Below are positions 12,395 to 25,184 of a stretch of 64,000 nucleotides of DNA, one piece after another. The stretch comes from Sitta carolinensis. Taxonomy: Eukaryota > Chordata > Aves > Passeriformes > Sittidae. The stretch lies in the NCBI GenBank assembly GCA_032173965.1, contig CM063290.1, positions 3,365,001-3,429,000 of the forward strand, written 5' to 3'. A model generated the notes under the pieces. That model searched no databases. It saw only the letters and a list, made by a program, of their open reading frames with translations, and had not been told where the DNA came from. The position numbers and the translations under genes are program-made. Each line of letters begins with the position of its first letter. Position 1 is the first letter of the stretch.

Positions 12395-12560
12395 CAGCCG
12401 TGGATTCTCCACACTTCCAGGGCACAGGGTGCCCAGAGCAGCCCCTGGATCCCTGGCAGTGCTCAAGGCCAGGCTGGATGGGGTTTGGAGCAGCCTGGAT
12501 GGTGGATGGAACAAGATCTTTAAGCCCTTCCAACTCAATCCATTCTGTGATCCTTTTCTA
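12395..12560 (+). mobile_element. CR1 LINE 3'-end fragment
   Basis: GCAGTGCTCAAGGCCAGGCT, then GGTTTGGAGCAGCCTGGATG, then AGCCCTTCCAACTCAATCCA give a sense-strand CR1 tail. The usual GTCCCTGCCCATGGCAGGG module is missing, so this copy carries an internal deletion or heavy divergence. Confidence 0.8.
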
Positions 12561-12569
12561 TGGTTCTAA

Positions 12570-13960
12570 GACTAAAATATTCCAGACCCTGGGACTGTTT
12601 TGGATACCTTGTTGAAAAGGCTTCTCATCCCAAGCCAGGTGGGGACTGTACTGTAAATCTCCATTTCTTTCAGGCTGGGGGAAGAGTTTCTTCCTTCAAA
12701 TAATGAGCTGCTTTTGCTGAAACAACCAACCAGGAATGTGCTCCTGCCAATTTAAGTTATTTTCCTTTGCACCTCAAGATTGAGTCTGGAAAAAATGGGG
12801 GTTTTTTTATGTTTCACTTTGATCGTACTGCTTCTCTGTCCAATATCTTATAAATTCATTTTGCCTTGAAGTTTATGTGGACTCTGCTTTGAGACCATAT
12901 TTACCCCTGAGATCAGGACTCTGTAGTTGAATGGAATTTGGAAAAGGGATTAGAAAATACAGGGTATGAGCACACGTGTAAAATGTGCAGTAAAGAGCTT
13001 TTAACTGGTGTCTCTCCATCCCTAGAACCCCTCCAGAAGTGGCCAACAATGCTGATACCACTGAAGAGGATGATGAGGGAAGCAAAGAAAGAAACAAAAA
13101 GAAGAAGCAAAGAGGTTGAAATGATGATCCCCAGCTCATTAGTAACCTTTTTAAAAGGAGAGAAACACCCCAAAAATTCCTCACTCCAAGCTCCCTGGTG
13201 TGTCATATTTTTTAAGTTCCTCCTAGAATGCAGCTGCCTTCTGGACAAAGGCCACCTATGGTTTGCCACATTTTAGGTGTCTGATTCCTATTCATCAGCA
13301 AGAAGCTTATCCCAGCTTATTTAGGAACCTCCATGTGGATTGAGGGCTGTGTGACTTTTAACTTCATCTTTCCGTGACAATAAGCACCACAAAAGTAAAT
13401 GACTGGAGTACATTTGTGACAGTATTTGCAGAAACAAATCCAGCAAATCCTTCTGGGGTTCTTAGTAACCTCTCAAATACTGAATAATAAATAAGCCCTT
13501 TGAAATGAGTACATAATCCTTTTTTGGGGGGGTTTCAATGAAATATGACCATGTTTTAGACATGGCAGGGAAGCCTCTGTATGCAAATCACCTTGTGCTG
13601 ATGAGGTTTTGTTTTACTTTTTAATGAGGGGAGAAACGCTGACCAAAGTGCAGCCGTCTTCTACATTAAAAAGGAGCAGTATATTTGTTAGCCAAATTTA
13701 ACACCTTGTAACAAGAACATCCAGTGACAGAAATATTTCTTGCAAGTGCAGCCTGGTGGGAAAATGCTGAGGTGTTCTGGCTCTCAATTTGCCCAGCACA
13801 GTTCTACTTTCTTTGGGTATGGGCACAGTCAGGATGGGGTGGTCGCTCCTAAAACTATTCAGGCGTGGTCCCAATGCTCATTTTACATAATTTTTATCCA
13901 TTACAGCCTAGGGATGGCACTGGCACCTGAACTTCTCAGCAAACACAGAGGCTGGAGCCA
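12570..13960. other. Intergenic unique sequence
   Basis: No gene or repeat was recognised between two CR1 fragments. The 112-aa plus-strand open frame near 12938-13276 has no recognisable domain and is taken as chance. Confidence 0.5.
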
Positions 13961-13964
13961 AGTG

Positions 13965-14268
13965 GAAGTTGGTCTCCCTTCCAACAAGTGACAGGATGAG
14001 AGGACACAGCCTCAAGTTGCACGAGGGGAGGTTTAAACTCGATATTAGGGAAAATTTCTTCATGGAAAGGGTTGTCAAGCAGTGGAGCAGGCTGCCCAGA
14101 GCAGTGGTGGAGGCACCATCCCTGGAAATGTTCAAAGACTCTGTGGATGTGGCACTCTAGGATGGAGTTTAATGGTGAACACCGTGGTGGTGCTGGGTTG
14201 GCACCAGACTTAATGACCTCAGGGGTCTTTTCCAACCTTAGACATTCCATGGCTTTATGATCCCTGAC
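13965..14268 (+). mobile_element. CR1-like LINE 3'-end fragment (about 300 bp)
   Basis: The sequence runs from GACAGGATGAGAGGACACAG through GAGGGGAGGTTTAAACTCGA, TTTCTTCATGGAAAGGGTTG and CAGGCTGCCCAGAGCAGTGG to AGGGGTCTTTTCCAACCTTA. This order is standard for the last 300 bp of avian CR1 copies. It is related to the copy at 27475-27757 and lies in the same orientation. Confidence 0.88.
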
Positions 14269-14269
14269 T

Positions 14270-14735
14270 GGAAGAAACTTCTCCAGTCCATCTGGTGTTT
14301 CTCTCTGACACAAGGGTTTTTTAATACAGTTATTTTCTTCTCTACCATTCAGGCAAAGTCAGTTTGAGATTTTTTTTCTTCCTCTTCTTTCTTCTCTCCT
14401 TGTTCAATGATCTTTAACCCTGAATTATGTAACTTTCTCCTCTATTTACATCCTGATATTCCTCAGCTGCACTAGCCCGTGTTGGGTAACGCTGAGAACT
14501 TTGGGTTTTGTGGCTCTTCTCGGACCTAATGCAGGGCCAGGACCTTGGACACTGTTCCTGCGGGGAATGGGATTCTCACAGACGCTTCAGCCTCTAATTC
14601 CAGCTCCAGAAGAGGAGGGACGGTGGGACCGGGCGCTTTCCTGGGATCCCCCGCGCCCGGTGCTTTTTCGGGATGCGACCGCCAGGTGACACCAGATCCC
14701 TGATGCTGGGAGACACCCCGGGAATTCCGCTTTCC
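14270..14735. other. Intergenic, GC rising toward minisatellite C
   Basis: No gene recognised. From about 14530 the sequence becomes GC-rich and CpG-containing (for example GGACCGGGCGC near 14630), forming the left shoulder of the CpG-rich tandem array. A small promoter here cannot be excluded but is not supported. Confidence 0.45.
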
Positions 14736-15290
14736 ACCGGCACTCGCACTCTCCCGGCAATTCCCGCATCCCCCGGCCATCCCCGCATCTCCCGGGCATC
14801 CCGCTTTTCTGGACATTCCTGCACCTCCCGGCAATCCCCTCATCCCCCGGATCCCGCATCCCCGGCATCCCGCATCTCCGGGCATCCCGCTTTTCTGGAC
14901 ATTCCTGCACCTCCCGGCAATCCCCTCATCCCCCGGCAATCCCCGCATCCCCCGGCAATCCCCGCATCCCCCGGCAATCTCCGCATCCCCCGACCATTCC
15001 TCATCCCCGCATCCCGCATCCCCCGGCAATCCCACATCCCTGACATCCGCATCCCCCGGCAATCCCCGCATCCCCGCATCCCTGCATCCCCGCCATTCCC
15101 ATATCCTCCAGCGATTCCCGCACCTCCCGGACGTCCCCGTACCCCCGGTCATTCCCGCATCTCCAGGGAACTCCCGCATCTCCTGGGAATCCCCGCACCT
15201 CCCGGCCCTTCCCGCATCTCCCGACCATTCCCTCATCTCCCAGGAATTCCCGCATCTCCCAGGAATTTCCGCATCCCGGGCCCGTTGGCG
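14735..15290. repeat. CpG-rich minisatellite C (CCCCCGGCAATCCCCGCAT)
   Basis: About 550 bp of tandem 17-19 bp units close to CCCCCGGCAATCCCCGCAT on the plus strand. A longer segment containing GCTTTTCTGGACATTCCTGC occurs twice, 86 bp apart (TTTTCT at 14805 and 14891), showing a recent larger duplication inside the array. The minus strand carries GGGGG/GGGG runs separated by 4-6 bases, giving G-quadruplex potential. A 266-aa minus-strand frame here, rich in Gly-Asp-Ala, is only the translated repeat. Confidence 0.9.
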
Positions 15291-15294
15291 GAAT

Positions 15295-18200
15295 GCTGGA
15301 CTGAGCACGAAGAGCTTTGGTTCCACCTTTGTCTCTTTTTTGTCTGGCCAAACTAAGCCCTGGGAAGGTAAAACCGCTTTGGTTTAGATTTCAGACTTAA
15401 TGAAATGAAAATTCCCCAGGTGACTACAGAGATTGAACTAAACTCCAAATATTAAATTTCCTGAAAAACCATTAAGTCATGGTTACAGACTTCCCTAAGC
15501 CTGCACATTTGTTTTGTGGAGGCCCGTGGAAGAGCTGGCTCCTGAAAAAGTCTGGTCTGAAGGATATTTGAGAGGGGAACTTTGTGAGAGGTTCTTTCAA
15601 CCCAGCTGCCCTTCATATTCCAGGACACTTTTGTGGAGAGCCTTTGCTCTCTCCTCCTGTCCCTGCTTCCTCAGATTTTTGTGCCGCAGAATTCCCTGGG
15701 ATCTGCAGCTGGGTGGATTCTGCTCCTCAGGTGTTTATATCTGCCCTGAGCTACTGCTGGTTCCCACACACCTCCTGCTGCTGGGCCATTCCAGGTGTTT
15801 GAGGAACATCTGGAATTTCACAAAGGACTTGGCTACTGAAGAAACAGCATTTTCTCCTCCACAAAGCAGTAAATACTAAGTTGACACTCTTCTTCCACTC
15901 TTCTGCTCTCTTCACTGAGAGTAGAATCTGTTCAAGGAAAAGTTAGTTGGGAACCCCTGCCATGTTTTATTTCAAAGGGCTCTTTTTATTCACCAATTTC
16001 ATCTCAGAGCCAAAAAAAGGAATGGAAAAGAGAAAATAGGAAAAAACCCCAAACAACCCTTGCTTAGTTTGTGGTGATTTCTTCACTGAGTTCAGAGATG
16101 TTCATTATGTCACAAAACATAAAACAGTGTTTGATAATGTTCAGCCAAGCTTCCCATGATCTGATGTATTGGTGTGGCCCTCACAATAATTGCTCTGAGC
16201 ATCCCATCTCTGCTTCACTTTGGACAGGACACCAGCTGCCTTTTCCTCCCCTGGGAATGAGGGATGGTAATTTTATTCTTCCAATGTGTGGTTTATTTAA
16301 ACTGTAAAAATGTAATCTCCGCTGTGTATTTTTTTACAACTGATTTTGTTTCAGTGGACATCCCTCAACATTAATATAATGGAAAAATATTTGCTGGGAT
16401 TTATTTTTATTTATTTTTTTTTTCTTTCTGTCTATGAATTGCTGATAACATTCAGAAAAACTTTTCCAGAACTTTTAGGCAGCCCTTGCTGGAAGTTTGT
16501 AAAGTGTTTTGAGCTCTGCAGCATGAACACCCAAAAGTGCCAAGTGAGATGATTAACAGTGGATGTTTATTACCTTGAAACAATCCACAGAGTTTCATTG
16601 GAAACAAGAATAAAGTGTTTGTATCCAGCTGCTGGAAACTGGGGGCTTACAAAACATTTTAATTCCCTTCTTCCCCCCCTCTGCAGCTCTCGTCCTGCTC
16701 TTCCTTGACCTGCTGTTCTCAGAGTGCTGGTGAGTTGCTTATTTTCAGTGCAAATTTCATTCACACAGCCCAAAGTCTGCACGGGAAGGGAAGCACTTTG
16801 GCTCAGGTAGCCTCATTATTTTTCTCCTGGCACAAGGGGGGGTTTTTGCAAAGCTTAATTGAAACCAACAGGTCTCACCTGCACTTGTTAGAAATGCCTA
16901 CCTGCTACTGAGTTTGTGTACTTGGGCTTGTACAAAAATATTGATGGCAAATTGGTTTCAAAGTTATTGTGACAGAATTGCTGTGGCATCATAGGATAGT
17001 TTATGGCTCAGAACTTTGCCCCTTTAGGTCCAGGTTTTATTTCACACCTAAAAATGCATCAGTTCATCTCTGCTAAATGGGCTTTTTACCACTGCACAGC
17101 CCCACAGTCACTGGGAACTGCTCAAACTGGAGGCCTTAGTCAGGGTCCTAAAAGGAGAGGAAAGTGGAAATCTTTGTAAATGGGATTCTTCAGGGCAGTT
17201 CCAAATGGGACTTTTGGTCACTTGCTTTTCTCAGGAACAGCTTTTATAGGAGATGTTTGTGGAGGGAAAATCCTGCCAATCTTAAAAGCATCGTAAAGGT
17301 GTTTTTCTTTTCAATGGACATCTGTTGGGCTGGAGACAAAATAGGGCTAGAAAATAATGATGACTCATTGGCTCCAGATTATCTTCACTGTTTGTCCATC
17401 CCCAGAACAAACCAGATTTGTCAAAAGTCTTGCTGAGCTTTAAGTGTTGATGTAAGTCCAGCACTCTGAAGTGTGCTGGGAGAAATCCCATCACAACCCA
17501 GGGAAACGTGAGCCAAAGGCAGAGCATCCCCAGCAGCCTGGAGTTCACCCTGCTAGAGGGAAGCTCCAAATTCTCCGGAGAAATTAGAAATGCTCCTGGA
17601 ATGCACCTTCTGCAGCTTTGACTTGTCATCTCTGAGCACGTGGGCTCTGCTTGACTGGCAATGAAAAGCGAGTCGGTTGTGGCACGAGGAATGTGCTGCA
17701 CAAGGGCACAGCATTTTAAGGCAGCAATTTCTTTCCTTGGTGGCATGAGGCAGAGATGTTTCACCAGCAAAGTGGAGGTCAGGATGACTCAGGGTCAGGC
17801 TTAAAAGTGCCAGCCTTGAAGGAGTGATAAACACAGACTTTTCCACTGGTTTTACAGCTGATTACTCCACAGTGAGCACAGGTAGTCAGCAATCATAAAA
17901 AGCCCTGCTGTGTTTACACCTGAGGGGAGGAGAACATGGTAAAAGTTTCTTTGAATACCTTTTTTTTTTTTTTTTTTGGTATGTTGTAAACATGTGTGAA
18001 AAGCTCTTTGCAGGGTGAGATTTTCCCTCTGGGGTCCACGAGTTGGAAAACTGGCTGGACTAGGTAGTGACAGTCTTTGTAGAGCTTCAGCCAAGTTGGA
18101 CACAGTCCCTTATTCTGGAAGATAAGATTGTGGGCATTTTGTTTGTTAGAAGCAGGAGATTCACTGAGTGAGAATAATTCATGTTTCCTAAGCATGCCAC

Positions 18201-19645
18201 GATTTCTTTAATATGCCTTTTCTACAGGCAAAATGTGGCTGCGTCCTGTCCATCATCTGTCCAAGGAATGGGAAAATGAGTGACAGAAACTATTTGTTTA
18301 AAATGATTTAAATTGTTCCACAAATGCTACAGGAAAGAAACATTCTTTATGTAGTTACACTGTGATCTGTACTTAAAGTGAAATATACTGGGGGAGAAAA
18401 CGTGGTCAATGGGGTGTGTTAAAGGGCTTTTATTTGCATGGATGATTCACTTTGCCAGCTCTGATTTATAAATCTGTGCATTCTGACTAAATATCCATTT
18501 GAATAGCATTTTCCCCTCAGAACCACACAGTAGAGCTGGAGTTTGCTCAGCAAAACTGTCACCCCAGCTCCAAAGATCAGATCCTTCTCAGCATCTCGAC
18601 CTATCTAAGGCTCAATGGCAAGAGATTTATTTTACATATCTAAGGATAATACACAAAATCACTGCAGAAGGGAACAGGTGGAAACATTCACGTTCTCTGA
18701 TGTTTAGACTTGTATATCACAACAGCTAGTGATTTCTAGAGACTGATGGTTTATTATTAGTTTATTTCTCATAATTAGTCTGTCTGTGTGCTCACATGGA
18801 CTTTGTGAGTCACATCTCAGCTCATTATCTTGGGAAACAGACCTATTATTTTTGAAAGCCATCCAGTCAATAAATTAGCTTGGAAGAAATGATAGTCCAA
18901 AACACCTTTTCAATAGATTGCTGTCATGCTTGGTTCCTATCAAAGAGAAGGCTGGATTTTTTGTCATGACATATGGATTAACTGAGCCTTTCCTGCTGTG
19001 AGAAAACAAAAGGCAATTGGTGATGCATGGAGCAAAAAAGATCTTAAAACAGAGACATCAACAAAGAAACACGACAGCATGAAAAGACAGAGTACAGTGT
19101 GCTGTCCACATTTCCAAAGTCAGCCTGCCTGCAGCTCCAACACGCAGCTTTTGCCTGGTTCTGCCTCAAACTGAGTGACAGTGTTCCTCAGCAGCTCAAA
19201 CCCTGCACCCCAGGCAGGAGGGGGCAGATGTTAACTGGGGGGTTTGGGCCTTGATGGTGTTTTCATGCTCGCTGTTGAGACTCCAGAAGCTCACCCAGAG
19301 TCAACAAGGAATAATTCTCCTTTCTTTGCTCTGGCTTCCATTTGCTCTTCCACACTGCTGGGGCCATATGGAAATTCCAGTGTGATACAACAGAACAAGC
19401 TGACTGCTGTGCTTCCCCCTCATTATTTATGCATGAATATGGCTTTTACCTGACATATTTTTTTTCCTTGTGTTTTATGCAGTTCTGATGTGTTTAAATA
19501 GCTCATTACATAATGTTAAATGCGACTTTGTAATTGCCAATTACATCTTGATGCTGGATGTAGATACAATGCAGAGATTTAACACAGCTGGTTCTCATCT
19601 GGTGTGAGACAAAGGCTCTGTGCTGGATCAGCTCACATCCTCAGC
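15295..19645. other. Intergenic unique sequence
   Basis: AT-rich, with no gene, structured RNA or transposon recognised. It includes a T18 run at 17960-17977. The part from 19480 to 19620 is listed separately as a candidate regulatory element. Confidence 0.5.
19480..19620. promoter_or_regulatory. Candidate conserved non-coding element with homeodomain palindrome
   Basis: Repeat-free AT-rich sequence containing TAATTGCCAATTA at 19531-19543, two inverted homeodomain cores spaced by three bases, close to TTACATAATG and AACAGCTGG (E-box CAGCTG). Function is inferred from motifs alone, and conservation could not be tested. Confidence 0.2.
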
Positions 19646-19649
19646 AGGT

Positions 19650-19905
19650 CATAAAATCACAGAATATCCTGAGTTGGAAGGGACTCACAAGGATCAGCTC
19701 CTGGCCCTGCACAGACACCCCAACAATCCCACCCTGGGCATCCCTGGGAGCGGTGCCCAAACCCTCCTGGAGCTCCCAGGGGCTCTGCCCATTCCCTGGG
19801 GAGCCTGGGCAGTGCCAGCACCTCTGGGGAAGAAGCTTTTCCTAAAACCCAGCCTAAACCTGCCCTGGCACAGCCTCCTGCCAGACCCTGAGGCTCAGGG
19901 GTTGT
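19650..19905 (-). mobile_element. CR1 LINE 3'-end fragment (about 255 bp)
   Basis: AAAATCACAGAATATCCTGA and GTTGGAAGGGACTCACAAGG begin the reverse complement of a CR1 tail. CTGGCCCTGCACAGACACCC, CCCAACAATCCCACCCTGGG and AAGAAGCTTTTCCTAAAACC follow in standard order to CCTGCCCTGGCACAG. Minus-strand element, 5'-truncated. Confidence 0.92.
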
Positions 19906-19909
19906 TATA

Positions 19910-22900
19910 CCATGGGCGAGGGAAAGTCCTTGTTTGACAGCAGAGCTGACGTGGCCCTGAGGATTTTCTTCTTGATTCCAACTTCAGGAATTTTTTACTT
20001 CCTGATGTGACATTTAAAATTGAATCAAGCAAATCTTGATCATTATCTCGTGTTCTTTCTCAGGTGGTCTGAATTGATATTTTGGCTTTTACCCCTTAAG
20101 GATCTCAGCATTTTTGTTTCAGTGTCTTTAGTAATAAATGCTTAGTATTTTCGTGGTTTTCAGAGAGGCAGCTATTTCACCTACTATCTCTTTAAAAGTG
20201 TGTCACTTCTCTAAATTCGGGCTATTTGTGTGAAAAATTATTCATCTATTGTGCAGTTGCTGTCATTTTGACTATTGCTTTTAAGTGTGATTGATTCTTA
20301 AAGAACAGCTAATAGAGCTCTTTGCCCACTATCCTCTTGTCATCGCTGGAGATAGAAAGAACCCTTTCAGTGAGAGAAATTATTGATTTTATTACACCTG
20401 GTACAGACTGCCATGAAAACAGGACTAGGGAGCTTGATCCTTCCCTTCCTAATGCCTGTTTTACATTGGTAATTCCTCCAGCTCCTTTCTGTGAGAAATG
20501 AGAGAGGCTCACACAACCTCTGCAGAAGGAAGCCTTGGAGCTGCCATCCCTTAAAACACTCTCCCTCCACATCATTCAGAAGAGAAACATAAGGACTGGG
20601 GGGCTTGCACAGGAACCCTGAGATGGCAGAAGAAGAAAATGGTCAGGTCTCTACTTTACCCACAGAGCCTTTAATTATTGATGAGCTCTACCTGCTTACA
20701 TAACTCCCATAATGTAAACAGTCCTGCACATCACACGGATTAATGGATTTGTCCTTAGGCCACCTTGGCAAGGCAGGGAGAACTGAAAGGAAAAGTTGAA
20801 ATTAATGCACAACCCCCCAGTGCCTTAAGACATGGAGGTGAAATACAAGTGCTTTAATCCTGGCAGAGCAGTGAGGATTGCCAGCCCAAAGCTCACAATG
20901 GCCATGATTTTGAGTGTGATGTTTCCCTGATGCTTTTAACAATCTGTTCCAGCAGTTCAGAACTGCCTCTGTTGGAGCAGGGCTTCGCCTGCCCCTTGCT
21001 GACACCCCTCTGTGCTGCCTGAGATAACCTCTCCAGAAGTCGTGGAGCCAGTATTTATCCTCAACAGGAATTATGCTGGAGGACACAGATCTCTATTCTT
21101 GCCCAACAGTTCAAAAGAAAACATCTTCCTTCAGTGTTTCCTGTACTTCTGCCATTCTTCACCTTTGGAGGCACCTGACAAAGGAGAAATTGGGATCAGA
21201 AATTGCATATTTCTGGAAAATGCTGAGAGGAAGAGGAAGCCAGGACAGGGATGGAGATGGGTGGAGGTGCTCAGAGCAGGAGCAGAAGGCACTGAGCTGA
21301 AAAAAAGATAACCTGGCCTTGACCCCTCATCTAAAGATTGCTAAATTACCAGTGATCACTCAACATAAACACCAGGGCAGATTGCAGAGCCCGAACAGAC
21401 AGGAATTTGTTCATAGTCCAGTATTTAAGGCTGGAGGAAATTGAGATTTAGGACAAGTCTTTGTCCCTTATGTTTTCCTATGGGATTATTGACATGGCTT
21501 CCTTGTGCTGGTGCTGTGGATCCATTTCTCCTCTGCTCCGAGTTTAGATTCTGCAGCTCTACTTCAGGGGCTAAACAGCCTGAAGTAATCTTTTTTTTTT
21601 TTTTTTTTTTTTTTTTACAATTTTACAACTCTTCTCATGACACATTTCAGATCACCTATGAGCTTTGGGAGCAAGAAAACAAACCCAATTCCCATAAACT
21701 TTTAATCCCTAAGCTTTCAAATTCTGCTTCCCATGCTGCGTTTGCTGACCTTTCAGTAAGTGAAACCAAGCCTTAAGAAGGACAGAATGTTTTAGCAGTA
21801 AGTAAAGTGTATCTGAATGATATCACTGCTGCACTCAACACTTGAACAGACAAAACACAAAAAAACACCTTCAGTTTAAAGATTTTGGCTGCAACAGCCA
21901 AAATACATCCCAGCAGTTGGGAAGCAAATGCCATTTTCATTTTGTACATAAAGAGAACCTGCTTTCAAACTGGGGTTTAGTACATTGATGCAATTCCTAA
22001 TAACAGGAGCAGTGTCCTGTGGGGTGCTGCTTAGTTCAGCACACACAGAGTGAAGTGACAGGGGATGAGCACCTCAGCTGCACAGCATCCCCCTCTATCC
22101 ACAGGGCATCCCCTTTATCCATATCATGCCCACACCAAGCTCTGCCTGTCCATTTTACATTGCCCTGGCCCAAATTATCAGCTATAACACTAATTGATGT
22201 TAAGTGAATGTTGTCTACCATGCCAGCTTTATGAAATTAAATGTTTCTGTCGAATTTTCCTCTCCTGAGTTCAGTACCAAAGCAGGGGAAATGCTGTTGC
22301 ACAAAATGTTCTGCAGTTTTTTAGATCCACAAAATCAACTTTGTAATTGCAGATCAATCCACAGCCTTTTGTCCTGCATGCATCATTGCTGGGGATGAAG
22401 AAAATTTAGGAGGCAGCTTGCTGATGTGATAAAGATGTGACAGAAGCCTCTGACAGCCCTGCACTGATAACCTCGAGCAGCAAATAAATGGTTAAAAAAG
22501 AAGGTGCTGCTACACTGAAAAGAAAGTTGGCACGTATTATTTTCTAATTCTAACTGAATTATAAGAACTGATCATTCCCCAGTGTCAGGAACACTGCAAA
22601 CCAGCTCAGGCAGCAGGTTTGGACTGCCTTGGCACCACTGCTGGAGTCACCCCAGCTATCGTGATATCGACAAATGCAAATTTGCCTTTGCAAATTGCAG
22701 CTGGTCTTTGCATTTATTCAGCCTCTGGGTGCTCTTCTGTGATCTAGAAGACAAACACATTTCTCTGCTTAGAGAAATCATCATAGCATGCTCTAATGTT
22801 AGGGTTAGTTGTCGATTTTTTGGGTATTATTTAGATTAGCACAAGGCTGAACACCCCCATCAAGGTGTGGGGTTCTCTTGCACCCAGACACAAACCAAAA

Positions 22901-25035
22901 GGATTATTCCCATTTCAAGGAGCCAAAGGCTTAATTGTTGGAAGTCACTGGCAGACAGTTAAATTGGCCTCCTCCAAAGCTACAGTTTCCTACAGTTTCT
23001 TGAGGCACAGCCCTGTTTTGAGCACAGGAGCCAGCAGAAGATCAGTGTTGTTCTTGTACCTGAGGCTGCAGCACACTTTGGTTATGGTGATAGGATTCAA
23101 AATGAAACAGCTGAAACCCAGCAAGGAGCGAGGGCTTGAAAGGCACTGCCTGGTGACCAAATCCAGCTCCCTGTTATCACATAAAAACATATTTTAGAAT
23201 TCTTTTAATGAATTTACAGACTTCTTCCACGCTAGTTCTTAATTTTGCTGCTCTTGCTTGCATTAGGCGGTCGCAGACTCTCAGTGCTCAAACATCTGTG
23301 TGGCTGCTTTGGGCTGGCTTGTTCTCATGCCAGCCTTGTCTTGCACTGTGCCAACATTCCTGGGTGTCCCTGAAATTTATCCTGTCCCACCCCCATTTCA
23401 TAGTGGGCTTTAAGAGAGCACTCCCATTGCAATCCCCTTTGCCTCCCTCCCCTTCCTCCTGCTAGTTTAAACAAGCCTCACTTTTGCTCTAAACAGATCC
23501 AATTCCTTCTCTTTTCCTGGCTGTTGGGTTAGTCCTGTCCCATGTCTGCATGGCGTGGAATTCTCTCCTCCAGCTCCTGCAGAGTCAAAATTGGTTGAGG
23601 TTGCTCAGAAGACCCCCAAGTAGGAGAAATTATTCTTAGTCCCCAAGTGTGTCATCCAGCTTTTCATGGCTTCAAACTCCATCCATGTTGTCCATAGACT
23701 TCAGCCTCAGATTAATCTTGTTTTTCAGCAGGAGATTCTCATCCTCAGCAGCCTTTTCCACAGCAAACTCCACGAGGCTGGGCCTATCTCTCGTGCCAGG
23801 GGCAAAGATATTGCTATTTTTCCTTGAGATTCATCACTGGAAGTTCATTAACGAGCTTCCCATCGCTGAACAATTCCCCTTTTGACACAACTCACCATTA
23901 TATCCTCCTTAGCTTTTCCTGCACAGAGAACTGCACGAGGTTAAACAAGTAATTTTCCACATCTAAGAAATGCTTTGCTGAAGTCTGTATAGATCAGAAT
24001 TTGCATCTAAATGGTCAATAATAGAAAAAAAATGTCGAGTTAGTTTGGCAAGGTTTAGCTTCATAAACTTTTCAGAACTTTACAGCATTTTTATTAATCT
24101 TTCATTATAGTAAACTTCAGAAATATTTTTGATTTTTGCACAAATTAGGAGGTCAAGTCTAAAAAGCCTGTAACTGCTGACATTGCCTTTTCCCCCTGTA
24201 TATCTAGGTGCTTAATTTATTATTGTCTTGATACCTGAATTAATAAAACATGCTCAGTTTGCAGTACTCAGCCCAGGCAATGCTGATGTTCTTGGAGGGT
24301 AGGCTGCTTTTTGGACTGCTGTATTTTTCTTAGTGTAATTCTTTACAGCAACAAGAGTTTCTCAGACACTTCCCGTGTAAGCCTTTGTAGGAAATGGGTT
24401 TCTCCACGAGTTAATCACAGAATTATGAGTTGGGGATTCCATCCCAACACCATTAATTGTTGCTGGATGTGGCCGTGGTGCTGCAGATAAAGAGCCACGC
24501 AGGCATGTGTGAAATATTTAATTGCCACTTGCTTGCTGCAGCCCTCTGCTCGCTGTTTCCTGGAGCATGGGCAGCACAATTCCCACATGCACCATGATTT
24601 TATTTGCATTTAGCAACAAATACTGCTGATGCTAATATCTGCCTCCCCGAAGAATTTTAAGAGAAAGCTTATTAAACCATTTTCGGTTCATCAGCTCCCT
24701 GTGGACAGCAGTGTTTAAATCCTGCTGCAGAATATGTAAATATCCATCTCTGTGTGCATGGCAGTATGGGGTTAATTCTGTGGATTAAAAGAGCAGTTCC
24801 AGGGCATGTAGAATTCCTTGAGAAAAAAGGAAATTAAATACTTTTTCACATATCAGAGTGTGACAAGAATAATCTATACTTCTATGACATCCAGGATGAG
24901 GGAAACAAGATCTGTGTACTCCTAAATAGTTCATTTATTCTTTTAGGAGAACTTGATCATTAACATTTGAATATTTATTTTTCCTTTAAATCATGGACTC
25001 TGATGAGTACTTTTGGAATATATGTTTTAGCAGGG
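19910..25035. other. Intergenic unique sequence
   Basis: No gene or RNA recognised. It contains a T26 homopolymer at 21591-21616. Around 24410-24460, the string ATCACAGAATTATGAGTTGG vaguely resembles a CR1 terminus, but nothing after it matches. Confidence 0.5.
21591..21616. repeat. Poly-T tract of 26
   Basis: An uninterrupted run of 26 T on the plus strand. No CR1 or other element is recognisable next to it. Confidence 0.95.
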
Positions 25036-25039
25036 GGTA

Positions 25040-25180
25040 ATCCAGGGAAGCTGTGGCTGCCCCATCCCTGGAAGTGCTCAAGGCCAGGTTGGATGGGGCT
25101 TGGAGCAAGCTGGGATAGTGGAAGGTGTGGAACTGTGAGATCTTTAAGGTCCAAACCATTTTGTGATTCCCTTTTCTCAC
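25040..25180 (+). mobile_element. CR1 LINE 3'-end fragment
   Basis: TGCCCCATCCCTGGAAGTGC, then TCAAGGCCAGGTTGGATGGG, then GAGATCTTTAAGGTCCAAAC form a sense-strand CR1 tail. The copy lacks the usual CCCTGCCCATGGCAGGGG module. Confidence 0.85.
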
Positions 25181-25184
25181 ATCC

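Noticed and set aside
14735..15290. CRISPR-like array
   Set aside because: These are direct tandem repeats without unique spacers, in a vertebrate genome with no cas genes.
14526..15356. 266-aa minus and 227-aa plus frames
   Set aside because: Both are translations of minisatellite C in opposite directions.
24410..24470. Further CR1 terminus
   Set aside because: Only about 20 bases resemble the CR1 end, and no following module matches.
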